DNA from: Bugula neritina
Taxonomy: Eukaryota > Bryozoa > Gymnolaemata > Cheilostomatida > Bugulidae
Direction of reading: 5' to 3'
Length of the DNA stretch: 60,000 nucleotides
Assembly (NCBI GenBank): GCA_964035545.1
Contig: OZ037773.1
Span: forward strand, 2,833,751 to 2,893,750
The notes beneath the pieces are model-generated. The model was not told where the DNA came from. It saw only the letters and a list, made by a program, of their open reading frames with translations, and made no database searches. Positions 42,001 to 53,779 of the stretch are shown piece after piece. The first letter of the stretch is position 1; each line of letters opens with the position of its first letter. The translations under genes were made by a program, and so were the position numbers.

Positions 42001-45000
42001 TATAGATTGAGTAATCCATGAATTAAACATTTTGGAAAATTTATGCAGAAGATTTTTATGGGGCCCACAACTCCACATTTAATAAGCAAATCTTGACATC
42101 AAACAATACTAGATGCCAAACTCTTCGCATTTATCAGCAAGTTGATGTGAAACTTCGAAACTGAACATATTTTAAGACCATTACTACACAAAGTGTTTAT
42201 TCTAAATTTGTAGGTAAAAAATTGCCAATAAATCAGTTTAAAGGATTGCTCTATCTTGTCTAATAAATGGCCATTTAGGTCAAACACACATAATATTGTG
42301 TTTTTCTAAGCATGCATTGACAAAAAGCATTTGGCCAAAGGTAGAAAAAGTTAGTTGAAGTTGAGGGTGTAGATTGGTAACAGCCAAAACGCCGATTTTG
42401 AAATGAGCTGGGAAATGTGACGTAACAGCGCCAGCATTCCTGCTGGTCACGTGACTATACAAATGAATAACTATAGAAATATGACTGTGAGATGTGATCT
42501 TTCAGCTCGTAATTTGTATATTTATAGAAGTGCAAATGTGAATTATCTCAATCTATAGTTTTTTGACATTTTAAATAACATGTATGTAATAACATTAGGC
42601 CATATTTTGCTTGTAAACATTAGAAAAAAGCATTGCAAAAACATGCGTTCTTTAGGATGAATGTCTGCGATCGATCTAAACTAGGTCAGATTGCGCAATA
42701 TTATGGGCACACCAAAGCTGACCTATATAGCGCACTGTAACTGCTTGAGTGTTATTGGTTGATTTTGTGCTCAGCAACCTTGAATACTAGCGTTATAGTT
42801 AGCACGTGCAGCATAGTTACTGGCGTTCACACGTCACGTATTAGGCTATTCTTTTTCATGGCTGAAAATTTTACCGCCCTCAAAATTGGAATTTTGAAAA
42901 GCTGTTTTCTAGGCACATATTCCTTTGCAAAGTCACAATTGTTTGCATACACATTAGATTATAGTTCATAATTATAATGTGATTGTAATCAACTAAGATT
43001 GAGCAATCCTTTAAAACCAGCTTCATTATAAAGAAGCAAAAACACAGTCATTGCTATACATGATAACTCAACATTTTATATTATAGTTACTCATATAATT
43101 ACGATGCTATTTTCTTGTTAACGTAAACACCAGCCCGTACCAAAATCTGACAGCAGTTATGAGTAAACAATACAGCTCCTTATTAGTCATACCAGTTAAA
43201 TGATCTCTTTCCTTAGTCACACTATTATTAGTAGCAGTTAGCTGTAAACACTTCTTTTCAGCTGCCGAGAATAGTTCTTGCAGATTTGTCTTCTCTTTTC
43301 TCTCAGTACCTGATACAGCATTGCATAGCCACACTAGATTTTAGCAGAGCACACTCAACACATTTTAGATACAACTGCAAACAGCATAAAATGTTTTTAA
43401 TGAACCCACAATCAGCGATAGTAATAGTGCAACTTAGCAAATACAGAGCCTGCAGTAGCAAATTTGTACATTAGCCAACAACAGAAGAAATATATCTTAA
43501 TCGTGTTCATTCCAGCATCTGCACAGAGCTAAATGATTCATTTTTAGTAAAATAAATTATAAGTATTCCAGCATAACTTCAATATAAACTAAGTTTAGGC
43601 ATACAAGTCTAAAGCATGTCAAAACATGCAAAGTTAATCCAATGAAAATATCTAGATATTTAATTTATTTATACTTTCTTTCATCTCAGTTGCAAGCAAA
43701 ATTTACCTGACATATATATTTTTACGTATAGTACTAAACAAACCTAGCTCCTGCTCCACTTCACCGAGACGACTTCTGAACCCCTCAAACTCTCTCTCTA
43801 ACTTCTCCTTCTCCTCAACCAAAGCTGTGTATTTGTCTTGTAGACTGTCATAGTCTGCTTGCATGTTAAATAGAGTGGCTTTAGATTCAGAGTCATCTCC
43901 CCCCAAACCTGTATCCATATTGCTACATTATAATATTACTTGCGTCTGTTCCAACTACCAGGTATATAGAAACTCAGACTGCACAATGATTAAAAGCTTT
44001 TCTTCACAAACTGTTATTGAAAATCGAGAAATACACGTTGGAATAAATGCTGCAACTTCCACAAAGAATGATTCTTACAAACTAAAATCTTCATTAAGCA
44101 CGGCTATACAAGTATCATTATTTTTATCTCAGATGTTTTAATAAATTTATTGTTTCTGTTAAAGAAAATATGCGTTAAAATAAGCATACTAGAATTGGCA
44201 TTAAGGAGTAAATTTAGTCGCCAGGAAGTTATACTTTACCCATGTCAGAAGAATCACACAAGAACAATCAAAGCAAAACTCACAGTATTATTTAAACATC
44301 AAACAATTTACCAGAAGAGCTCATTTCTAGAATCATCTTCTCTTTAGTGCTCTGTCTAAGGGCGGTGCTAATATCTAGATGGTTCTGAACAGTGAGGTCT
44401 CTAGTCCGGTTGGTAATGGAGTCAGAGAGAGCTAAAGTCTTCTTTGTCAACTTCTCTATCTCCTGCTCTTTGGCAGACACTATCTACTCAAAAAGTCATC
44501 AATAATTTATGTATAACTCATCACAATATAAACAAATGTCAGGCGGCAATTTTGCTTACAAGCGCTGATTCTATCTTTGTGATAATAGCTAAAAGTAAAA
44601 GCTTTATTTTATAAAACTAGAAGCAGTAGCTATGGCCTGGTGGTGGGTCATGGGTTCAAGTTCAAGTCATGGGTTCAAGTTGCTGATGTTAGAAAGGGCA
44701 GCCAATCGTAATTGTCTCTGTGCCACAATAACAACGCTCAAACCTTGTTGCGCGCATTGTATGGGCGCAATCTCTAGTCCCCTCAAAAACCTTGTTATCA
44801 GGGGTTCTCAGAGGGAAGGATACTTTAAACTAACAACTATTCAACATAACATGATCTGATTTTAACGAAAATAAATTATAACCTACATAAGTAAAATGCC
44901 TGAAGTTTTATCAGTGACAAAGAATCAAGCTAAGTATGATTTGTAACCTAAATGACTGCATGACTCATACAGCCCAAACTGTGTGAGTCATAATTATAGT

Positions 45001-48000
45001 CAATATTTCAAAACTAATTAAAATACAAGTAAAAATTATGCCTTACCTTATTATGCTCCGCAAAGTTTTTAGCCCTCTGCCTGGCAAACAGCTTCTTGGC
45101 GTGTTCAAGTGAGTCGCCAGTATCAGTGGCTTCACTCGTTTTTCGACTGTTCACTTGCAACTGTTTATTCTTCTCTCCAGCAGACTAGTAACAATATAGT
45201 GTAACTATCAGTGATACTACTATCAGTAAGAGTCAATACTCATAGTAGTACTAGTTAATAGTACCAGTGAGTAATAGCACTACTTCTAACTGTTACTATG
45301 TAGGGGTCAACAGTACCGGTGAGTACTAACACTACTCTGAATGGTGGTACCAGTTAAGAGCAGTTATAGTACCAGCACTATAATCAAAAACAAAGCCAAA
45401 CACTTTGTACAAACGTGTTTAGAAAAACAACAGAATTGATAATGCAAGTTTTGAGAGAAATGGATCCAAAATTTGAACCAATCTTACATTAAAGAAATTC
45501 GAGCTCAACCAAAATAACTGTTTGCCTTTGAATTGACGTCTGAAAAGATGTAGAACTCAAACATAGCTTCAAACACAACTTGGAATAAAATGTAGGCTGA
45601 GAAAAATGAAAAAAATGAACAATAAATTTATAAAGAAAAATTTCTTTCAGCAAAGCTTTGTTACCTTAACATTATTAGCAAGTTCAGCATTTCTCCTCTT
45701 CAACTTAGCACACTGTTCTTCAAGCTCTTTATTGTTAGCCTCAGCTTTCTTCAGCATAGTATTCTCCTCCTTGAGGGCGTCAGACCTTTTTTCTAACCTA
45801 TCAACACCAACGCAGTAGAGTTATGGCAAACCAAAATTATTCAACAAAATTAAAAATCCCGGGTGACACTATTGAACAAATAATACATAAGCAAAGATTT
45901 TTATCAACTAGTGCAGCAAGTTTTAATTTGACGAGTTTTTTTCGCACATTCAGTTTATTTTTATTCTATACTTTCTCCTCAACTATTCCACAAACAAAAA
46001 TAAGTCTAGACTATTGCTGTCATAATATACCCAACACTCATAGTTTTGCTACTATAATGCCACACAGTAAAGGTAAAACATACAAAACAGACTTCATCAA
46101 CTATAATCTAGACAACTAGTTTCCCCAACTCATATACTTTGAATAAAACTGTAATTGCCACATAGCCAGCATATCAGCTAGATTATAGACTTGGGTCCAT
46201 GCATTTCTTAGGAGAACTTTGACGAAGGGGGCTAATGAAAATCAACTACTGGTGCCCGCTTATACAGATTGATTTTACTTAAAAAATATAACAAAACAAG
46301 CTGACACTGTCCTGCGAGTCTACAAGATCAGATCAGCACAGACAAACAGACAGACAGCTGAAATATATCGGGTGATAAAAGAGTAACACAAATCCCTACT
46401 TTGTTTTGCCCAGCAGCTTACTACAAGAGAATGCATGGCTATAGTATAGCAGCAGATTTCATTCGCAACGATACAAATTATTTTACCATGTCCATTTTAG
46501 AATACTAGCTCATACTTTTAGTATTAAAGAATTTCTGACACGCTTCATTTATGCATATATATCTTAGCTATCACTACATTCTACAGACTGTTTAAGGGTT
46601 GCACGCTCAAACAATTCCGTCTTATAATAATAATTATGTGCTCATGCTGATGCAGTCTCCAGTTAGCTCTGGAGTTTGTAGTAATACAAAACAAATACTA
46701 TTTTTTTCTGACTTTCACTGCCTACTCTTAGCTGCTGCAACACAGTTTAATCACTGAGTTGACTTAAAATTTAAACTAAATTAATAAATGAACTGAAAAG
46801 CGCACAAACCTCTTCAGAGCCACAGTGAGCTCCGTGACTTTATGCTGCAGATCTCTTTCCTTCGTCAGACTACCTTGACCTTCTTGCTCTCTCTTCACGC
46901 GACTCAACTTTACCGTCAGGGCGTCGTTTAGCAGCTTTTGCCTTTCAGACTCAAACTCTTCTTGACAAGTTTTTAGTTCCATTACCTTCAGCACCAAAGA
47001 GTGAAGACGGGTTACAAAACCGTGACAGGAAATTAGCTGTTAGTAGTCATACCATGCGACATTTACAGCGATTCCATTGCTTTGCATTATGCAATGAATT
47101 CTTGATTCAATATTTAAGAACAGTTGCGTCAAATGAAATCACAATCATAAAGTAGGAGGCATTTGAACAGGTCTATCCGACGCAATGGAAACAGTGATTG
47201 TAACAGTCACACACCAACAGCCAGTAGAAACCTTAGCCTCGGTATCAAACTGTCTAAACTATTTCACTGAGAGACTTTATCCCAGAAAAGTTTGCTAAAA
47301 CTGAGACATTTCAAACGTTACCTTGTCCCTATAATCCTGATACTTAGTTTGGTATTTCTGCTGCAGCTCCTGGTTTAAGTTTTTCAGCTGCTTATTTTCC
47401 TTCTGAAGTTTAGACACAGTTTCTTGGTGGGCACTTTCTATGGCTACTTTTATCTCTGTGACTTCACCACTATGTCCTGCAACAATAGCTTGTGTTTTCA
47501 ACTGACACATCTAGAGTGGGAGCTAATAGAATGCCAAGAAAACATAACTCCTACAGTGTATAACACTGGATGTTTCAAAACAGAGGTTTAATTTTATAAA
47601 TACAAATTACACAGTTTAATTAGTACTGGGCATGTTTATATTTCAATTATATATATTTAACATACAAGAGTTTACTAGTATTCGTGAATGCAAGTTACAG
47701 TCTAAAGGAAATTAGTGGAAACTATTTTTTTCATCATTTCAGGTTTATTTGTGTGAGCTCCAGCTTACAAAATAACTTTCTAGTATAAAATTTATTTTGA
47801 AACTACTTTTCTGATTGAGAATACTTTGTCAGAAGAAAGTATATAATAATGCTGAAATCAATAGCTACTATGACCAATTCAATAACTTTGTCTGGACAGT
47901 AAACAGCTTTCATACCTCTCCTTTATTCTCATTTAGGAATTTGAACCAACCCTGTGTAGTCTAACTTACTAATCAACTAAATCAATATTCCAGGTGATCT

Positions 48001-50580
48001 AGTAAAAATAACACACCACATAACCTTTGTGTGTCACAAGTCAATAAAACTGCACTCGAAATCTGACTATGGTATGCATTGTATTGTTTAGTATTATTAC
48101 TTGCTTTTGAAAACCTAATCAGCAGCAAATTGCAGACTAAAATATTTTTTTATTGAAGGAATTAAAATAGGCAGTAAACAGAATGAAAAATGAGAAACTT
48201 TACAATCAGCTATAAAGTTGCAAAAAGTCAAGTTCTGGGTTGTATTGCTTGTTTGACAGTCTGAAATTTGGTAGGCAAACCTTGTGCTAACTGATGGAGC
48301 TAGGCTAAACATGACAGTCAGTTACTTGCCCCAGTCATAACTATATCACTTCCTAGTGTAATTACAATTTAAATCAAGATGGAAAATCAGCAAAAATTTA
48401 AAAAGAAGATAACCATGCACTGCCCAGACATTAAACTCATCAAATCAAAACTAACCATGACTACACTACATTCAATATTAGTCATAACTGTCTAGTATTA
48501 GTCAGAACTGTGTAGTATTAGTCATAACTGTCTAGTAGTAGTCATAACTGTCTAGTAGTAGTCATAACTGTGTAGTATAGTCAGAACTGTGTAGTATTAG
48601 TCAGAACTGTCTAGTATTAGTCATAACTGTATAGTATTAGTCATAACTGTGTAGTATTAGTCATAACTGTGTAGTATTAGTCAGAACTGTCTAGTATTAG
48701 TCAGAACTGTCTAGTATTAGTCAGAACTGTCTAGTATTAGTCATAACTGTATAGTATTAGTCATAACTGTGTAGTATTAGTCATAACTGTATAGTATTAG
48801 TCAGAACTGTGTAGTATTAGTCAGAACTGTACAGTATTAGTTAGAACTGTCTAGTATTAGTCATAACTGTGTAGTATTAGTCAGAACTGTCTAGTATTAA
48901 TCAAAACGAATATATTTAATTAAGTTTCCTACCTGAGATCTGCTGCTTGAGAATTTTATTTTCATTTTCTTTTTGTTTCAAAACTCGAGAAATATGAGCC
49001 TCCTTTTCAGAAAAAGCAGTTTGAATTTGAAGCACATCATTCCTAGTTTCCAGTTTTAGTTGATCCATTTCAGCTTCATGCTCTTTCAGCAGTGACTAGA
49101 AAAGAAAGATGTACTGAGGCCGAGGACAAAGAATAGTAGAAAAAACAGGAAGTCACCAGTATTCACAAAAAAATCTTTATAGGGCGTCCATCGAAATGTA
49201 TTGTGATCATTTGACCATGACTCAAGGTCATCTAAGTTCTTGCCCAATCGGCCATGCTTATGTAGTAACTTTTTAGACTGTTAATTAATGTGAAGGAAGT
49301 TTTCAATTGATCAATCCCCGCCCCAGTCAACTACTGTCTTTCCAGACATCCAAGTCACTGCGGAGCTAATCATAGCTTCTTTCAATAAAGAAAGGCAATG
49401 TGGGATTGACTGCTAGCTATGTCTCCGCATGGAAAGAAATTGTACTGGAAAGAGATTGTACTGTAAGTGAAGTGGAAAATATTACAAGCAACTTAGAATT
49501 TAGAGTTTAGATGAATCGTAAGTCAGTGAAATGTGCATTTGCTATTGAGTGCATGACGTGGTTGACTGGGAGTACATGCAAGGTAATTAAAGTCAAATTA
49601 AAACACTGGGGTGGTTTAAAATTAAGCTAAATACACTTGAATCTGTTGAACATTGTATATGCTTCATCAAAATAAAGGTGCTTTTGCATTAAAAAAACAT
49701 AGCAAAGTAATCTATTATTATAACTAACTTCTACTAACAATAAATACTGGTACTGTAACTTAAGGAAATAGAACTGAAAAGAGACATTATAAATGAAAAT
49801 TATGAAATTAGACAATGTCAGGCATTGCAACGTCAAGTGTTTTGCTCACATTTAAGAGTAAATAGTTGCTTTATCTTTAGCTGGAATATAATTATTCTTC
49901 AGCTTAAACGTATTTGTAAAAACAATTTTAGTATAAAAATAATAATGGGGTTGGAGGTATACAGTATAACATGGCTACTCATCCTTATTCAACAGGATGT
50001 TCATTTACTCTATGTGCAACAGATATGCAAGCAGATGTGCACCTGCCCCACTTGTCCAGACAAGCATATGACAGCACATGCCCTACTTGTCCAGACAAGC
50101 ACATGACATCACATGTCCTACTTGTCCAGACAAGCACATGACATCACATGCCCTACTTGCCCAGACAAGCACATGACATCATCTGCCATACTTGTCCAGA
50201 CAAGCACATGACATCACTTGTACTTCCTACATGGTGAAAAGATTTTGGTTGATCATAGCCGAAAAATTAAATATAATACTTGCATCAAGGTTTAATTTAG
50301 ATAGAAAACAATTTGTAAAAAAGTTGATTTCTTTTCAAAATTGTAGTCAAACAGCCATCACTACACGTCACTGGACATAGAAAACAAATCTTGAGACCAG
50401 AATTCTATAATCTCATACTTGACGAAGCTTCTCCAGTTCATCCTGTTGCACCTTGAGAGACAATTCTCTTTGTTCTTCCAGATCCTTCTTCAACTTCCAT
50501 ATTTTTCTCCGATAATCTTCTATACCTCTCTCCTTGCCCGCCTTCTTTCTGGGCTCTGAGGGGACGGCGGCTTCAGCCAT
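32075..50580 (-). CDS. RIMBP: RIM-binding protein homologue, at least 24 exons
   Basis: About 1,690 codons. Order of parts: start MAEAAVPSEPRKKAGKERG, about 1,050 residues that are mostly coiled coil, SH3-I, two fibronectin III domains, a Ser/Pro-rich linker, SH3-II and SH3-III ending FLRPIANNL-stop. SH3, FN3s, SH3, SH3 is the signature of RIM-BPs (RIMBP2, TSPOAP1), which sit at presynaptic active zones and bind PxxP motifs of RIM and voltage-gated calcium channels. The long coiled coil recalls TSPOAP1. Vertebrate family members have three FN3 domains; only two are clear here. Exon phases agree throughout except between exons 2 and 3. It is divergent from AQR, with 3.2 kb between the starts. 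Confidence 0.9.
32265..32460 (+). mobile_element. tRNA-derived SINE-like element
   Basis: TGGTCCAACGGTTAGAGCAC resembles an A box and GGTCAGTGGTTGGACCTC a B box; the tail contains GATGTCAGAAAG, shared with the element at 44,632. Lies in the last RIM-BP intron. Confidence 0.55.
32776..32905. repeat. Triplicated exon end with 5' splice site
   Basis: Three units of 48-51 bp, each reading on the minus strand ACACTAATAGTCAAAG or a one-base variant, then GTGAGT, followed by GTTTCA/CACG and a run of G. Donors lie at 32,891, 32,840 and 32,792. No stop interrupts the frame across the units. Confidence 0.9.
33105..33362. repeat. TATTATGTTATTTAGTATA simple repeat
   Basis: Degenerate 15-20 bp AT-rich units filling the intron between RIM-BP exons 22 and 23. 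Confidence 0.8.
33381..33562 (-). CDS. RIMBP: RIM-BP exon 22: SH3-II
   Basis: Encodes KALYDYDP, SPN, EELSFRAEDVILVFGEADAD and GFYIGE, the ALYDY-box SH3 typical of RIM-BP SH3-II. The rest of the fold (GLVPGNLVIEI) comes from exon 23. Confidence 0.92.
34166..38267 (-). CDS. RIMBP: RIM-BP exons 14-21: FN3 domains and Ser/Pro-rich linker
   Basis: Exons: 38121-38267, 37519-37706, 36754-36942, 36021-36185, 35729-35909, 35494-35547, 35108-35238 and 34166-34277. Exon 14 completes FN3-1 (YIYHVYVDGK ... HRVFVTATTS). Exons 15-16 carry FN3-2 (PPSELRAIAKDPETAQITF ... LMPQTAYTVTVTACADLD). Exons 17-21 are low-complexity Ser/Pro/Lys-rich linker. The 111-bp intron between exons 17 and 18 has no stop and is a multiple of three. 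Exon 21 uses a weak donor, GTCTGT. Confidence 0.85.
38592..40128 (-). CDS. RIMBP: RIM-BP exon 13: coiled coil, SH3-I and start of FN3-1
   Basis: A 1,537-nt exon. Residues 1 to about 340 are coiled coil. SH3-I follows: FAYDP, then PGDYVFVGGDMNEEGFYEG and GRAGLIPSNVLE, matching the RIM-BP SH3-I core. Between AYDP and the PGDYVFV strand the RT loop is extended to about 40 residues of Ser-rich sequence. FN3-1 begins at APYPRNLTLE with the core Trp in VGWDAPEG. The Ser/Cys-rich open frames on the other strand at 39,560-40,130 are shadows. Confidence 0.88.
40322..40490. repeat. 20-bp minisatellite, about 8 copies
   Basis: Unit CACTTGTATGTACATTCA with CA or GA ahead of it; array about 40 bp from RIM-BP exon 12. 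The His/Cys-rich open frames here are artefacts. Confidence 0.95.
40532..50580 (-). CDS. RIMBP: RIM-BP exons 1-12: coiled-coil region
   Basis: Exons: 50419-50580, 48933-49095, 47322-47510, 46810-46985, 45665-45797, 45047-45184, 44312-44483, 43744-43908, 43193-43309, 41367-41563, 41026-41179 and 40532-40650. The protein is rich in Glu, Lys, Leu and Gln with heptad spacing. The start ATG (50578-50580) opens exon 1 and is followed by a basic segment. Exon 2 ends in phase 1, exon 3 begins in phase 0, so at least one small exon is missing between 47,511 and 48,932. Coiled-coil sequence alone does not identify a family; the assignment rests on the continuous frame into the SH3 part. Confidence 0.75.
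42236..43017. mobile_element. Probable DNA transposon remnant with about 22-bp inverted repeats
   Basis: Left end GTTTAAAGGATTGCTCTATC, right end the inverse GTTTTAAAGGATTGCTCAAT: one gap and one mismatch. The 780-bp body has a higher GC content than the intron around it, including CACGTGAC and GCACGTGC. No transposase frame. Lies in RIM-BP intron 9. Confidence 0.6.
44632..44830 (+). mobile_element. SINE-like element
   Basis: TGGCCTGGTGGTGGG and ATGGGTTCAAGTTC resemble pol III boxes; the second is present twice. The body has GATGTTAGAAAGGGCAGCCA, partly shared with the element at 32,265. Lies in RIM-BP intron 6. Confidence 0.5.
48478..48900. repeat. 20-bp minisatellite, about 21 copies
   Basis: Unit TAGTATTAGTCATAACTGTG with AGAACTGTC variants; it ends about 30 bp from RIM-BP exon 2. 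Confidence 0.95.
50047..50220. repeat. 35-bp tandem repeat, 5 copies
   Basis: Unit beginning CCTACTTGTCCAGACAAGCA and ending CATGACATCACATG. There are no unique spacers, so this is not an array of CRISPR type. Lies in RIM-BP intron 1. Confidence 0.9.
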
Positions 50581-53500
50581 TACCAATCCACATCTATCTT
50601 TTTACCAAGAATCTTACATTGATGTCTAAAGCCAAAACAAACATATATAATATTAGACATCAATTTGTGATCAATAAAGTTAACTGAACAATGTTGGTAT
50701 TCCGTTGCTATTATGTAACATATGACGAAAAACTCAAACTTAAAAAATGTGTCATTTGAAAATATGCATTGCTAATAAAAATAATTTGAACACGATAGCA
50801 CATTTCATTCCTTCCAACTTGACATTGAAAACTTCAATTATAAAAAATACCTCTTGCCAACGCAAGTAAGAGTAACTAACAGCTCGCACTGTACGATTCA
50901 AGAGCTCATTTCAGGAGCTAGCTGTGATCAATTGCTAAGAGGAAACTCTATTAGTGATACCAGCATATATTGAGATGAGTTGGAAAAGATCAGGTTTATG
51001 ATGAAACTCTTATAGTATCTAGTAGCGATAACCAGAAAAACTTTGTAAACATTCTGATAGCTTAAAGATACAATAAAAAATATGTTTTGGACCAGTAACA
51101 CAGATAATTCACCAGAGATTAAAATATACTACTATGAAATTAGTACTCTTGTAAAGTTGTTCATTCAAATTTACTGGACTTATCATTACAAGAATATTGC
51201 AGTTGGGGTATGCTAGGACTAACTAATTCTGATTTAGTGAGCAAGCAGTAACTTTACGAAAGTAACCTGACTTAACCTAAACATAGGGCTAAGTTAGCAG
51301 CACTAGTAGTAGTAGTACTAGTGCTGCTAGTACTCGGACTAGTAGCAGTGGAAACAGCAGTACTCGTACTTAACTTATACTTATTGTTTTATAGATATAC
51401 TAACTATAAAATACAATTATTCATTTATTGCAGTTAACCTTATTTTTAAAATTATACTTGTAGTTGCAGTTAGAGTTATTTAGGTTTATTATTGTGTTCT
51501 CTTTGTTGGTTTATTTTATAGCTATACTAGTATAGAACTAGTATTAGTATTGCTTGAAAATTATAGGGGTAGTGACAATAGAAGTATCCAATAGTAATTG
51601 TTAATGTTATAGTAAATTATTATAATTATTTTCTCTATTTATATTACATTTACTATTAGTATTACTTTTTACTTTAAGTATAACTATAAGTATAAGTATA
51701 ACAGTAGCCATTAACTTTAAGAGAACGTCTTAGTCTACTTGAGTATTATAATCTATAAGTTTGAGTATTACTATTAGTATTACTATAAGTATAACTTTAA
51801 CTTATATCTGTATGATCTATAGTTATAGTATAAGTATAAGTATAACTATAAAGTTAAACTTAAGCTTGAATTATAACAATAACACTAAGTTCAACTACTA
51901 AACTAGTAATACTAGTACACGAGTAGTACTGGGTACTCTTGTACTACTACGTCTACTAGTAGTAGACGTAGTAGTAGTACTAGTACTATGTGTAGTAGTA
52001 GTACTACTACTACTAGTACTAGCCACTAGGTATAGTTATAGTAGTACTAGTAGTTAGTAAGTTACTACTCATACTAGTACGTCTAGCGGTCTACCAGTTT
52101 CAGTTTATCCGAAAAATCATTCTATAAAGGTGCAATTAGTATTTAGTTTTTTGCACCAATCCAATCAAATATGCACACAAATAGGCGAGTTTTCATAGCA
52201 GAGTAATTATAAATAATAACTAAGCCAAGGCAAGTGCTTGCTTAGAAACCAACTTTAGCATGGCAGGTACGCTGACCTATATGACTGACCCAACAACTTA
52301 TTTTATCAAACATTCTCTCACGACTATCATTGTAATTTTTATATTTCAATTTGGGTAGGCGATTAATGGTCCGCAGAATTACATGGCTGCCGAAACAACA
52401 GGAAATCGTTTTATTCACGTTTAATTTCGCTACTCAGTTAGAGTAAAAATTATTCTCACTTGTACTTGAAGTGTGTTTGCAAATACAGCGCTATTTTCAA
52501 TCGTAATTTCAAATTGTATGCATTTAATGGATTTTATTTAGCATTCTTAGTTGATTTTTTGTGTCAGTCTAGTTTTTATTTATAAATGCTAATGACTTAA
52601 AGTTAAACTTAAAGTTAATCACTTTTAGTTTTGACTTTAAGTTAAGTTTAAGTTAAACTTAAAGTCAATGTATTAATTTATAATTATTATTATATTTATT
52701 AATATAAATATTTATACTATTATAAATATTCTATGAAATCTAATAATGTTATTTACTATTTTGATGATAATATTCACATTGAATTTGATATTCATATTCA
52801 TATTGTGATATTCAATTTAAATTTCATTATGATTATCATAATGATGATGATTATGATTATAATCATCACGCACACACTCCAGACTCCACAGTCAGCTACA
52901 GTGTGACTATGAGCATATCAGTTTGGCTGTGAGTGTGAGTCAGTGCCACACTTACATTATGATTATGATGTTAATTTAAATTATCAACTTCAAGTGACTA
53001 TCACTAGCACTAGCAGTATCAGATTATAATTATTATTAATATTACTATGAGTATGACTATCACTCTGACATTATGAGTATGATTATCTCTAGGAATCGTT
53101 TCGGTTTACCCATTTACTTTTAATTTTAATATCATAAACAGTATGACTATCAAATTCAACATTGATATTATTTTCATCATGATTATCAAATTCAATATCA
53201 ACATTATGGTTATCATTATAATTATCTGATTATGGTTACATTTAGTTTTACTGATTAGCAATAATTATTAAGTCATGTGTTCTAAATTTATATGTGATTG
53301 CCATTCAGTGCTTTAATCAAATCCGGTCAATTTTATTAATAACTGTTGGAGTTATACAAGCTGGAGTAATTGCTACACTTCTATGACTAGTTACCAAATA
53401 AAACACAATTGCATGCACTATTTTTAAAACATTGAGCTGAATAGCATTAATCAGCCTTAACTAAAACATAAACTTACTGTGATAGTAAAATAGCACTTGT

Positions 53501-53779
53501 AAAAATTTATCAATATGTATGATAGAATAATTCTGAAATCTGTTATTGCCTCAGGATGCTTAAAACCTGACTTCCTAATTTTCTTTTCTTCGATGTTTTT
53601 TTTTACAACTGTTCCTTTGTTCTTCAATTTTTTAATATTTTAGTTTGCAATTCAGTAATTATATATTCCAATTTTCAAAGATTTCATATCATAGTAGGTA
53701 CAATTATAACTTGTTGCTTTGACTATTCATTCATTCAATTCATTTTTATTTATATCAGTTATTAATTGAGAGCTGTCAG
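50581..53779. repeat. Bidirectional upstream region, largely low complexity
   Basis: It separates the RIM-BP and AQR starts. 51,290-52,090 is rich in CTAGTA, TAGTAG and AAGTATAA words; 52,590-53,290 has TTAAGTTAAACTTAAAG palindromes and ATGATTATCATT-type drift. No core promoter could be placed for either gene. Confidence 0.5.

Noticed and set aside
50047-50220. CRISPR-like array of five 35-bp repeats
   Set aside because: Units are directly adjacent with no unique spacers, and the setting is an animal intron; it is a minisatellite.
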